NCBI GenBank assembly: GCA_964580315.1
Contig: CAZOKH010000001.1
Coordinates: 1-64,000, forward strand
DNA length: 64,000 nt
Source: CAZOKH01 sp964580315
GTDB lineage: Bacteria; Chloroflexota; Anaerolineae; Anaerolineales; Anaerolineaceae
Direction of reading: 5' to 3'
Part shown: positions 42,295-49,699 of the stretch, piece after piece
How the letters are laid out: each line of letters starts with the position of its first letter
How positions within the stretch are numbered: position 1 is the stretch's first letter
Notes under the pieces: generated by a model
The model's input: only the letters and a program-made list of their open reading frames with translations
The model's database searches: none
What the model was told of the DNA's origin: nothing
Program-made: the position numbers and the translations under genes

Positions 42295-42879
42295 ATGCCA
42301 TGTATTCGCTCTTTCATTGCTGTGCCGCTTGACCGGCAGCTTCTGCAACAAATTGCCAATATTTCACAAATGCTCAAGGAGTCTGTGCGCGGCGGCGGGG
42401 TGAGCTGGGTTCAACCAGCTTCCATTCATCTCACCTTGAAGTTCCTGGGAGAAATTCAACCGGGCAAAGCAACCGAAATCAAACAGGTTTTGCAGACCCT
42501 AGTGCCGAAGTTTGAGCAGTTTGAGTTGACCGCAGCCGGACTGGGATGTTTTCCAAATATAAATCGACCGCGCGTGGTGTGGGTTGGATTGCAAGCGCCT
42601 GCCGAGTTGGAACAATTGCAGAACAGCATTGAAGATGCCTGTGTTGAGCTGGGATTTGAACGCGAACAGCGGAAATTCTCTCCTCATTTGACGCTCGCAA
42701 GGGTGAAACCCTTTGCCCGGCAGGAAGATGTTATTTGTTTGCAGCAGGCGTTGTCACGAATACCGGCGCTCAAACTTGGCTGCTCACATGCCAGAGAAGT
42801 AATCTTGTTCAAAAGCGACCTGCAACCCACTGGCGCTGTTTATACACCCTTGGTCAGTGTACAATTGAAAGAAAAATGA
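42295..42879 (+). CDS. thpR: RNA 2',3'-cyclic phosphodiesterase (2'-5' RNA ligase family)
   Basis: A 194-aa 2H phosphoesterase. The two HxTx motifs are HLTLKFLG near residue 45 and PHLTLARVK near 127, the symmetrical catalytic pair. The family opens 2',3'-cyclic phosphates and can ligate tRNA halves in vitro. It is followed 12 bp later by rsfS on the same strand. Confidence 0.93.
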   Translation: MPCIRSFIAVPLDRQLLQQIANISQMLKESVRGGGVSWVQPASIHLTLKFLGEIQPGKATEIKQVLQTLVPKFEQFELTAAGLGCFPNINRPRVVWVGLQAPAELEQLQNSIEDACVELGFEREQRKFSPHLTLARVKPFARQEDVICLQQALSRIPALKLGCSHAREVILFKSDLQPTGAVYTPLVSVQLKEK

Positions 42880-42891
42880 GGAAGGTGGAAA

Positions 42892-43236
42892 CTGAATACT
42901 AACGAAATTGCACATCAATTAATTGACATTCTCGAAGAGAAAAAGGGGGAGAAGATCGTTTTGCTGGATCTTCAGGGGATTGTAAATTTTACTGACTATT
43001 TCATTATTTGCAATGGAACCAGCGACCGCATGCTGCAAAGCCTGGCTGATGCTGTGCTTGAAGGCGCGCGCACAAAGCTGAAGATTCACGGCAGAATTCA
43101 AGGATCACCTGACGGCGGATGGGTGGTGGTGGATATGGGCGATGTGGTTATTCACCTATTTTCGCCCGACCAGCGTGATTTTTATAAACTGGAAGAACTC
43201 TGGCAGGCTGGAAAAGTGGTGCTGCGCCTGCAATAA
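42892..43236 (+). CDS. rsfS: Ribosomal silencing factor RsfS with apparent CTG start
   Basis: RsfS binds ribosomal protein L14 and blocks subunit joining. The core (LLDLQGIVNFTDYFIICNGTSDRM and later GWVVVDMGDVVIHLFSPDQRDFY) matches the family. The family N-terminus (NTNEIAHQLIDILEEKKGEKI) is encoded upstream of the first ordinary start, a TTG at 42961. In frame, from the preceding stop at 42877 onward, the only start-like codon before it is CTG at 42892, with GAGGAAGGTGG just upstream. I therefore place the start there, giving 114 aa. Confidence 0.85.
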   Translation: MNTNEIAHQLIDILEEKKGEKIVLLDLQGIVNFTDYFIICNGTSDRMLQSLADAVLEGARTKLKIHGRIQGSPDGGWVVVDMGDVVIHLFSPDQRDFYKLEELWQAGKVVLRLQ

Positions 43237-43243
43237 AAAAATC

Positions 43244-43284
43244 ACAACCCCATCTTTATCTTGAAAGACGGGGTTGTTTTTTTG
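43244..43284. terminator. Bidirectional terminator after rsfS
   Basis: ACAACCCC (43244-43251) with GGGGTTGT (43270-43277), extended inward by TCTTT/AAAGA, flanked by A7 and T7. It lies between convergent rsfS and the peroxiredoxin gene. Confidence 0.9.
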
Positions 43285-43308
43285 TTCTTGCCAGTTAGTT
43301 ATAGTTAG

Positions 43309-43770
43309 TTATTGTTTCAAAAGAGCAAGTACTTCGCGGCTGTGGTCGGCGGGTTTCACATTTTCAAACACCTTCTCAATCACGCCTTCCGCATTTATGA
43401 GAAACGTGGTGCGGAAAATGCCATCATACTCGCGCCCCATGAACTTCTTTCTACCCCACACACCAAAAAGGTCGGCTACTGTGTGGTTTTCGTCTGACAA
43501 CAGGGTGAAAGGCAGGTCGTGCGTTGATTTGAATTTTTGATGTGATTTGCACGAATCGGGGCTGACGCCGAGGATGGTTACACCGGCATCCATATATTCC
43601 TTAAAATCATCACGGAAGTGCAGCGCTTCCAAAGTGCAGCCTTCGGTGTTGTCTTTGGGGTAGAAATAAAGCAGCACGGTTTTTCCGCGATAGTCAGACA
43701 GGTTGTGCAAAACGCCGGCTTCGTCAGGAAGGCTGAATTCAGGCGCGGGGGTTTTCTCTTGTAACGGCAT
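43309..43770 (-). CDS. bcp: Thiol peroxidase of the BCP/PrxQ family
   Basis: A 153-aa peroxiredoxin that reduces hydroperoxides. The peroxidatic Cys lies in DNTEGCTLEALHFRDD near residue 46. The nearby resolving Cys of classical BCP (five residues on) is replaced by Leu; instead a Cys occurs in SPDSCKSHQKF near residue 74, the position of the resolving Cys in another PrxQ subgroup. It probably works as an atypical two-Cys enzyme. Its stop is 27 bp from the next gene's stop region on the same strand. Confidence 0.93.
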   Translation of the reverse strand: MPLQEKTPAPEFSLPDEAGVLHNLSDYRGKTVLLYFYPKDNTEGCTLEALHFRDDFKEYMDAGVTILGVSPDSCKSHQKFKSTHDLPFTLLSDENHTVADLFGVWGRKKFMGREYDGIFRTTFLINAEGVIEKVFENVKPADHSREVLALLKQ

Positions 43771-43797
43771 ATTTACCTCCTGAATATAATAAGTCTA

Positions 43798-45780
43798 TTA
43801 TTCAGTACAATCTTTTACAATGTTCCCCATGTTGGTCACATCATAACCGGGCATGGCTGCCACAGCTTTTCGAAAATCAGCGTCATGCATCAAATCAAAA
43901 AGCGGGTCCAGCAATCTGCTCTGTAAATGCTCGCATGGAATCACAAGGTCATAACGTTCCTGGAACAGGGGAATGAAATCAAGGTCAAGCGCTCGGGCGG
44001 CGGCGGTTACACCCAGACCGCAATCGGCGCGTTCGGATGCAACTGCAGCGGCTACTGCCAGATGTGTGTATTCTTCCAGTTCATAACCGGCAATGGCATC
44101 TGGTGAAATGCCCAGATTTTGCAAGTGATAATCCAAAAGAACGCGGGTGCCCGCGCCGCGCTGGCGGTTTATGAAACGGATGCCGGGTTGCGTCAAATCG
44201 GCAATTGAGCGAATGTTTTTGGGATTGCCTTTGCGAACCATCAAACCCTGTTCACGTCCCGCCCAGGTGACCAGGCGCACGGGGATATCCGGCAGGTACT
44301 GCGCAATGGCTGAAAGGTTATACTCACCGGTGACGGGGTCCAACAGGTGCGAACCGGCAAAGTGAGCTTCACCACGGCGCAGCGCCACCAGCCCGCCCTG
44401 GCTGCCGACATTGGCTGAAACCAGGCGCCGTCCTCTTTCCATAATGTACTGCGCCAGCAGGTCAAGAGTCATGTCGTGCGAACCGATGACAAAAATGGTG
44501 TCGTCCAGTTCGGCGGGATTGCGGTAAAGGCGTATGTTTACCTCGGCTCCAGCCTCCAGGCCCTGCACTCCACTGGGAATTACAGCAATCCCATCAGCCC
44601 GGACTAGCGAAGTGATCATGCCGGCGCCGCGCGAAAGCGGAGCTGCCAGCATGCGGTTGCCGACCCGCCCCACCACCACGCGCATGTAATCATCATCGCC
44701 GGCTGGCGAGGTGACTTTGCGGGTGAGGGTGGCGTGTACTTTGCCGGGTCGTTCAGGCTGGCGTCCCTGCCAGAGCGCCAACAACGGTTCAACGAAAATC
44801 TCACCGGTGAGGGCGGCAGAAACCGGGTAACCCGGGATGCCAATGATGGGGGTTTGATGCGATTCAGCTTTCTTTTGGGAATGTTCGATCATTCCCAGGA
44901 TGACCGGGTGGCCGGGACGCACGGCGACGCCGTGCACCAGCAGATCTCCCAGTTTTTCAACCACGTGCGAGGTAAAATCTTCGGATCCGGCTGATGAACC
45001 AGCGTTGACCAACACCAGGTCAAATTCGTCAGCAGCCTGCTGCACGTGTTCGCAGATGAGTTCAAAATTGTCGGGTGTAATGGGAAAACGAGTCGGCTCG
45101 CCGCCCCATTCAAGTATTTGCGCAGCCAGAACCAACGAGTTGTATTCAATGATGTCGCCGCGTTGAATTTCACTGCCAATGGAGATCAATTCAGTGCCGG
45201 TGGGAAGAATGGCAACGCGCGGTTTGCGGCTTAGTTTCACCTGTGTGTGGCCGCTGGCGGCAATGGCGCCCAGGTCGGCTGGGCGCAGGCGGTGACCCGA
45301 AGGCAGCACCAGTTGCGTGGCAACAATGTCTTCACCCAGTGGGCGAACATTTTTCCACGGTGTCAGCGCGGCTCTAAGCCGAATGGCATGCGGTTTACGC
45401 GGGTTTTCAGCGGGAGAACCGCTTTCATCAAGCGGTTCCACCACCTCAATTGGCGCTACCGCGTTTGCCCAGGCGGGCAGCGGGTCGCCGGTGTCAACAT
45501 ATTCAGTTTGTGATCCATATTGCAGTGTAACCGGCCGGGTGGGCATGGCGTGGTTGGTCTCTTCTGCCAGCAATGCAAAACCATCCATACCAGAAGCGTG
45601 ATAATGCGGTGAAGAGATTTTTGCCCAGATCGGTTCAGCCAGAATACGGCCGATCACATTTTCGTTTAATTCGCAGGTTTCAAAGCCCAGTCTTTTCCAT
45701 AATCCGGCTTGCTGCAATGCCTGATGAAAAGCTTCTTTGGCCTGTTGAAGTGGAATGTCGTGAAGGTAAACGCTCATCAT
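43798..45780 (-). CDS. MoeA-like molybdenum cofactor protein fused to a periplasmic-binding-like domain
   Basis: A 660-aa cytosolic fusion. Residues 1-420 are MoeA-like (SGMDGFALLAEE, PTGTELISIG, VNAGSSAGSEDF, VRPGHPVILG, GIPGYPVSAAL); MoeA inserts molybdate into adenylylated molybdopterin. Residues 435-655 form a LysR-substrate/PBP-like domain (GSHDMTLDLLAQYI, NRQRGAGTRVLLDYHL). This fused class is known and the second domain may bind molybdate or tungstate. ATGs at 45780 and 45777 are both possible starts. It is a paralogue of the MoeA gene 1.3 kb upstream. Confidence 0.88.
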   Translation of the reverse strand: MMSVYLHDIPLQQAKEAFHQALQQAGLWKRLGFETCELNENVIGRILAEPIWAKISSPHYHASGMDGFALLAEETNHAMPTRPVTLQYGSQTEYVDTGDPLPAWANAVAPIEVVEPLDESGSPAENPRKPHAIRLRAALTPWKNVRPLGEDIVATQLVLPSGHRLRPADLGAIAASGHTQVKLSRKPRVAILPTGTELISIGSEIQRGDIIEYNSLVLAAQILEWGGEPTRFPITPDNFELICEHVQQAADEFDLVLVNAGSSAGSEDFTSHVVEKLGDLLVHGVAVRPGHPVILGMIEHSQKKAESHQTPIIGIPGYPVSAALTGEIFVEPLLALWQGRQPERPGKVHATLTRKVTSPAGDDDYMRVVVGRVGNRMLAAPLSRGAGMITSLVRADGIAVIPSGVQGLEAGAEVNIRLYRNPAELDDTIFVIGSHDMTLDLLAQYIMERGRRLVSANVGSQGGLVALRRGEAHFAGSHLLDPVTGEYNLSAIAQYLPDIPVRLVTWAGREQGLMVRKGNPKNIRSIADLTQPGIRFINRQRGAGTRVLLDYHLQNLGISPDAIAGYELEEYTHLAVAAAVASERADCGLGVTAAARALDLDFIPLFQERYDLVIPCEHLQSRLLDPLFDLMHDADFRKAVAAMPGYDVTNMGNIVKDCTE

Positions 45781-45814
45781 AGTTCTTTGATGTGGAGTAT
45801 CTTTTTAACCTTAC

Positions 45815-46942
45815 TTATTGAGCCGGGGTTAGCGCCTGATCGCCGGCTGTGGTGGGTTGCATGGCCGGATCCAGCGTGGGCTGGGCAAGCGCCGGGTCAA
45901 CAGTGGGCTGTGTTATCGGTTGTTCAACAGCGCCTTCAGCGCTGGTTGCAGCGCCGGGGTCGGTGACCGTGGCGGGTGCAGCGGGCATAACATCCGGTTT
46001 CCAGGGCAGGTAGGTAATAAAATCTTCCAGGGTCAATGTTTTGGTAATTTCGTAACGCGGCATGTAATATAACGATGCCCAGCGTTCGTGGTCGCTGGTT
46101 TTGCCAATGCCCACTGCGCTGGTGTAACCCCAGCGGGAGACACGGTCAGCAATTTCTCCGTTAAAGCCGTTTCCGGGGTAGGCAAAAGAAGTTACTGGAA
46201 CTTCCAGCGCCTTTTCAAGCGCCAGGCGTGAACCGGAGATTTCATCAGACCATCTTTTAACATTTTCGGCTTTGGTTAAATCAACACCGGTCATGCCTTT
46301 ACTGCCCACTTCCCAACCGGCGGCAACCATCTCTTTAACCTGGGCACTACTGAGGGCGCCTTTGCCGTCCAATTGACTGGAAACCAGGTAGAGCACTCCG
46401 GAGAATCCCATTTCTTTCATGATGGGGAATGCTTTTGTGTAAAGACCGGATGTGTTGCCGTCAAATGTGATGACCACCGGGCGGGGAGGCAAATTACCTC
46501 CGTTAACCAGGATCTGCGATACCAGTGAAACCGGGATGCTGGTGTAGCCCGCTTGTTTCAACACTTCCATTTGTTGGCGAAAAACCGCCGGGTCGAGATT
46601 GAGGGGGCTTTCATTCTGGTAATAGATATTGTCTTCCAGCCCGGCAGCGATGTGCGTGTAGAGTAAAATCGGCACTTTGGCGCTTCCAGCCGGGTAGGCT
46701 GCCCAGGCTTCGGTGGGAGTGGGGCTGGGGAGCGGGGTCACGGTTACCGTGGCAGTGGGTTCAGGGGTGCTGGTGGGTTCCTCAGTGGGTGGAGGAGTGT
46801 AGGCAGCGGTCAGTTGGGCTCCAACTGTCTGGGCTGCCTGGGTGTAAACCATGTTTGTGTCAATTTCAGGTTCTTTGGGGCCGCACCCGGCCACCAGTGC
46901 CAAGAGGAAAACTACAATTAGGAACATCCAAATTTTTTTCAT
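45815..46942 (-). CDS. Polysaccharide-deacetylase-like lipoprotein, probably inactive
   Basis: A 375-aa lipoprotein: lipobox LVAGCGP (Cys20), a Thr/Pro-rich linker to about residue 85, then a NodB-like barrel. In active enzymes TFDDG and SHTxxHP supply the base and the metal ligands. Here they read TFDGN and SKGMTGVD: the second Asp and both His are gone. SFAYPGNGFN is retained. It is therefore probably a non-catalytic carbohydrate-binding relative. A Pro/Gln/Thr-rich C-terminal tail of about 55 residues follows. It lies between the two moeA genes on the same strand. Confidence 0.8.
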   Translation of the reverse strand: MKKIWMFLIVVFLLALVAGCGPKEPEIDTNMVYTQAAQTVGAQLTAAYTPPPTEEPTSTPEPTATVTVTPLPSPTPTEAWAAYPAGSAKVPILLYTHIAAGLEDNIYYQNESPLNLDPAVFRQQMEVLKQAGYTSIPVSLVSQILVNGGNLPPRPVVITFDGNTSGLYTKAFPIMKEMGFSGVLYLVSSQLDGKGALSSAQVKEMVAAGWEVGSKGMTGVDLTKAENVKRWSDEISGSRLALEKALEVPVTSFAYPGNGFNGEIADRVSRWGYTSAVGIGKTSDHERWASLYYMPRYEITKTLTLEDFITYLPWKPDVMPAAPATVTDPGAATSAEGAVEQPITQPTVDPALAQPTLDPAMQPTTAGDQALTPAQ

Positions 46943-47097
46943 ATCTTCTCACTCTCCTGATGAATTACGCTAAACTATCCCCTGATATTTCGGCGTAAAA
47001 AATTCTTATTGTTGAGATATTTCACCCTGGATTGACGCAGGGGGCGAGGCAAATGTAATTTTACTTGATAATGCGGTGTTTCCGGGGCGATCTAATC

Positions 47098-48339
47098 TTA
47101 TTGTAGTAAAAAGACCTGTACCATTTGATTGGTTTCCAACCCGTTGGCGGCAGAGGGGATGCGCAGCAAACCATCAGCTTTTGCCAGTGTAAATATCAGG
47201 TTGCTTTTGTAGAAAATGGGCTCGGCAATCCATCCATCCTGACCATCTTCCAACAGGCGCACGGGTATCCAATCTTCGCGTCCTGCCTGGGAGGAAAGAT
47301 TAATTGACAGGCGAGCCTGGATATACGGCCGCAGATTGGGTTCTTTCATTCCCAACAGGTGTTGAATCAGGGGGGGGATGAAAAGCCCGGCAATGACCAG
47401 AGCGCTGACCGGGTTTCCCGGCAGGCCAATGATGGGTTTCTGATCGCACACAGCCAGGATGGTTGGTTTTCCGGGACGAACATTAACGCCGTGCACCAGC
47501 ACCCCGGGTGTGCCCATTTCCTGAATCACATCGGCGGTCAGGTCGCGAACACTGGCAGAAGAACCGGCGGTAATCACCACCGCGTCGTGGTCTTGCATGG
47601 CTTTTTTTACGGCGGCAGAGAGTTGCTCGCGGTTGTCTGCCACGATGCCGCAGTTGACTGCAATACCGCCCAAGCGATGGATCAGGCTGCCGAGGGTGTA
47701 ACTGTTGATGTCACGAACCTGGCCGGGCAGGGGAGTTTGATGGGGTTGCACCACCTCATCGCCGCTTGAAATGATGGCGATGCGGGGTGGAGCGGCTACT
47801 TGAATTTCTTGTATTCCCAATGCACACAGACCGCCGATATGCGCCGCGTTCAGCCGTACGCCGGCCGGGACGACTATTTCTGTTTCCTGGACATCTTCGC
47901 CGCGCTGGACGATGTTTTCTCCCACACCGCAGGCTTTAAGAATTTCCACCTCACCGGGGCGGGCAATTTGCGTATCTTCCAGCATGATGACGGCGTCGGC
48001 TCCATCCGGCAGCATACCGCCGGTGTGGATGTGGGCGCATTCTTCCCGCTTAAGTGAAAAAGCTGGCGAACTGCCCATAGGCACTTCACCGATGATTTCC
48101 AGGTAGGCGGGCAGGCTCTCGCTGGCGCCAAAGGAATCGGCGGCGCGCAGGGCATAGCCATCAACCGTGCTGCGTGAGAATGCCGGCAGCGCTTCGGGTG
48201 AATGGATATCCGCAGCGGTAACCCGGGAAACCGCTGTTTGCACCGCGACCAGCTCTGAGGCGGGTGCAGTGGACGGAAGGTTATCCAGAAATTTCTGTAA
48301 AGCCTCACCGGGAGGTAGTAATTGAAGGAATTCAGGCAT
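47098..48339 (-). CDS. moeA: Molybdopterin molybdenumtransferase MoeA
   Basis: A 413-aa stand-alone MoeA. Motifs include RSTVDGYALRAADSFG near 55, HTGGMLPDGADAVIMLED near 105, SSGDEVV near 190, TAGSSASVRDLTADV near 265, NVRPGKPTILA and GLPGNPVSALV. The ATG at 48339 is chosen because upstream in-frame residues have no family match. No other molybdenum-cofactor gene lies in the window, though the fused MoeA is nearby. A divergent promoter region separates it from the 48429 gene. Confidence 0.9.
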   Translation of the reverse strand: MPEFLQLLPPGEALQKFLDNLPSTAPASELVAVQTAVSRVTAADIHSPEALPAFSRSTVDGYALRAADSFGASESLPAYLEIIGEVPMGSSPAFSLKREECAHIHTGGMLPDGADAVIMLEDTQIARPGEVEILKACGVGENIVQRGEDVQETEIVVPAGVRLNAAHIGGLCALGIQEIQVAAPPRIAIISSGDEVVQPHQTPLPGQVRDINSYTLGSLIHRLGGIAVNCGIVADNREQLSAAVKKAMQDHDAVVITAGSSASVRDLTADVIQEMGTPGVLVHGVNVRPGKPTILAVCDQKPIIGLPGNPVSALVIAGLFIPPLIQHLLGMKEPNLRPYIQARLSINLSSQAGREDWIPVRLLEDGQDGWIAEPIFYKSNLIFTLAKADGLLRIPSAANGLETNQMVQVFLLQ

Positions 48340-48391
48340 TGATAACTCTCTTGTGTCTGGTATTTGAGATATTCTACATGACGTGGCCGGT

Positions 48392-48420
48392 TTGCACAAT
48401 TCAATTCTTCATGTTAAACT
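48392..48420 (+). promoter_or_regulatory. Promoter of the 48429 gene
   Basis: TTGCAC (48392-48397), 17 bp, TAAACT (48415-48420). The start would be at or just before the ATG at 48429. Confidence 0.55.
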
Positions 48421-48428
48421 TACCTGTT

Positions 48429-49049
48429 ATGAAAATTGGACTATTGATGTTTTCGCTTATGCTGCAATTCTCTGTTTGGTCAGGCAGGCTGCCTGTCATG
48501 GCGCAGGCTGACCAACCGGAGATCATTTCGCCTGCCCCGGGTGCGGCTTTGCAAGGCGCCGTCTCCATTATTGGCACAACCGATATTCACAATTTTTTAT
48601 TTTATGAGGTTGCCTTTGCGTATGATGACGGGGAAGAACCAGGCTGGTTTGAATTGAAATCTTCCCAAAAAATGATCCGGGGCGGCGAACTGGCTGCCTG
48701 GGATACTACCACCATCGCTGATGGAGCCTATATGTTGAGGCTGCGCGTGTACCTGGAAGATGGCGACACGAAAGATGTGGTTGTCAGGGGGTTGCGCGTG
48801 CGTAACTATTCAACCGTTGAAACCAACACGCCACAGCCGGCGGTCACCAGTGAGGCCACCTCGGCGCCGGGCGCAACCAGCATTGCTCCACAAAGAACGC
48901 TCGTTCCATCGGTTGTTTCCTCCAACCCCGCGCAGATCACACCCGGTCAGGTCACACGTTTCCTGGCCGGGGGGGCGTTGTTGGCGGTGGTTGGCTTTGC
49001 GTGCATGGGACTTTTTTGGGCTATGCGCTACTCACAAAAAAGGGGATGA
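48429..49049 (+). CDS. Exported membrane-anchored protein with Ig-like domain
   Basis: A 206-aa protein with an N-terminal signal peptide (hydrophobic to about residue 18, cleavage likely near VMAQA), a beta-rich domain of about 90 residues (EIISPAPGAALQGAVSIIGT through LRLRVYLEDGD, resembling Big/fibronectin-type domains), a Thr/Ser/Pro linker, and a C-terminal membrane anchor with a short basic tail. I do not recognise a function. The start codon is only 8 nt after the -10 box, and an ATG at 48411 falls inside the promoter. ATGA overlap couples it to pth. Confidence 0.72.
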   Translation: MKIGLLMFSLMLQFSVWSGRLPVMAQADQPEIISPAPGAALQGAVSIIGTTDIHNFLFYEVAFAYDDGEEPGWFELKSSQKMIRGGELAAWDTTTIADGAYMLRLRVYLEDGDTKDVVVRGLRVRNYSTVETNTPQPAVTSEATSAPGATSIAPQRTLVPSVVSSNPAQITPGQVTRFLAGGALLAVVGFACMGLFWAMRYSQKRG

Positions 49050-49699
49050 GGAATCTTATCGTGTTTATTAAACGCTTACTGGGGATTGAAAAACAATTCG
49101 ATTCAGAAACGCAACGCGTGATGATCGTGGGGCTGGGAAATCCCGGCCGGGAATACCGTGAAAACCGCCACAATGTGGGTTTCATGGTCATTGACGCGCT
49201 GGCTGAGAAATTTGGTATCACACCTGGCAAGGTGAAATCCAAAGCCATACTGGGCGAAGGCAGAGTTGGCGAGGTGCGCGTTGTGCTGGTGAAGCCACAA
49301 ACCTTCATGAATCTTTCCGGCCAGGCGGTGGCTTCGCTGGTGAAGTTTTACAAGATTCCCCTGGATCGTATCCTGGTGATTCACGATGACCTGGACTTGC
49401 CGCTGGGAAGCATGCGTCTGCGCCCGGGCGGCGGGTCAGGCGGTCAAAAAGGAATCGCTTCGATTATTGAACGTTTGGGCACGCAGGAATTTCCCCGAAT
49501 GCGTGTAGGCATTGGAAGGCCGCCGGGTAGGATGGATCCTGCCGATTATGTGCTGCAGAACTTTTCAAAGCAGGACAAAGACGAACTGACTTTCCTGTTT
49601 CAGCGCGCAGTGGATGCCGTGGAGGTCTTCATGCGCTCTGATTTGCAGACAGCCATGAACCAGTTCAACGGCGGATCGAATGGTGGAGACAAGGCGTGA
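49046..49699 (+). CDS. pth: Peptidyl-tRNA hydrolase
   Basis: Pth releases peptides from prematurely dropped peptidyl-tRNA. Signature GLGNPGREYRENRHNVGF carries the catalytic His; FMNLSGQAVASLVKFYK and VIHDDLDLPLGSMRLRPGG follow. The coding frame starts 25 residues earlier than the usual M-IVGLGNPG. ATG 49046 overlaps the previous stop; GTG 49061 has a better-spaced GAGGA site and is a real alternative. The stop overlaps the mfd start. Confidence 0.94.
   Translation: MRNLIVFIKRLLGIEKQFDSETQRVMIVGLGNPGREYRENRHNVGFMVIDALAEKFGITPGKVKSKAILGEGRVGEVRVVLVKPQTFMNLSGQAVASLVKFYKIPLDRILVIHDDLDLPLGSMRLRPGGGSGGQKGIASIIERLGTQEFPRMRVGIGRPPGRMDPADYVLQNFSKQDKDELTFLFQRAVDAVEVFMRSDLQTAMNQFNGGSNGGDKA

Noticed and set aside
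45815..46942. Active polysaccharide deacetylase
   Set aside because: The metal-binding Asp and both His are absent from the expected motifs.
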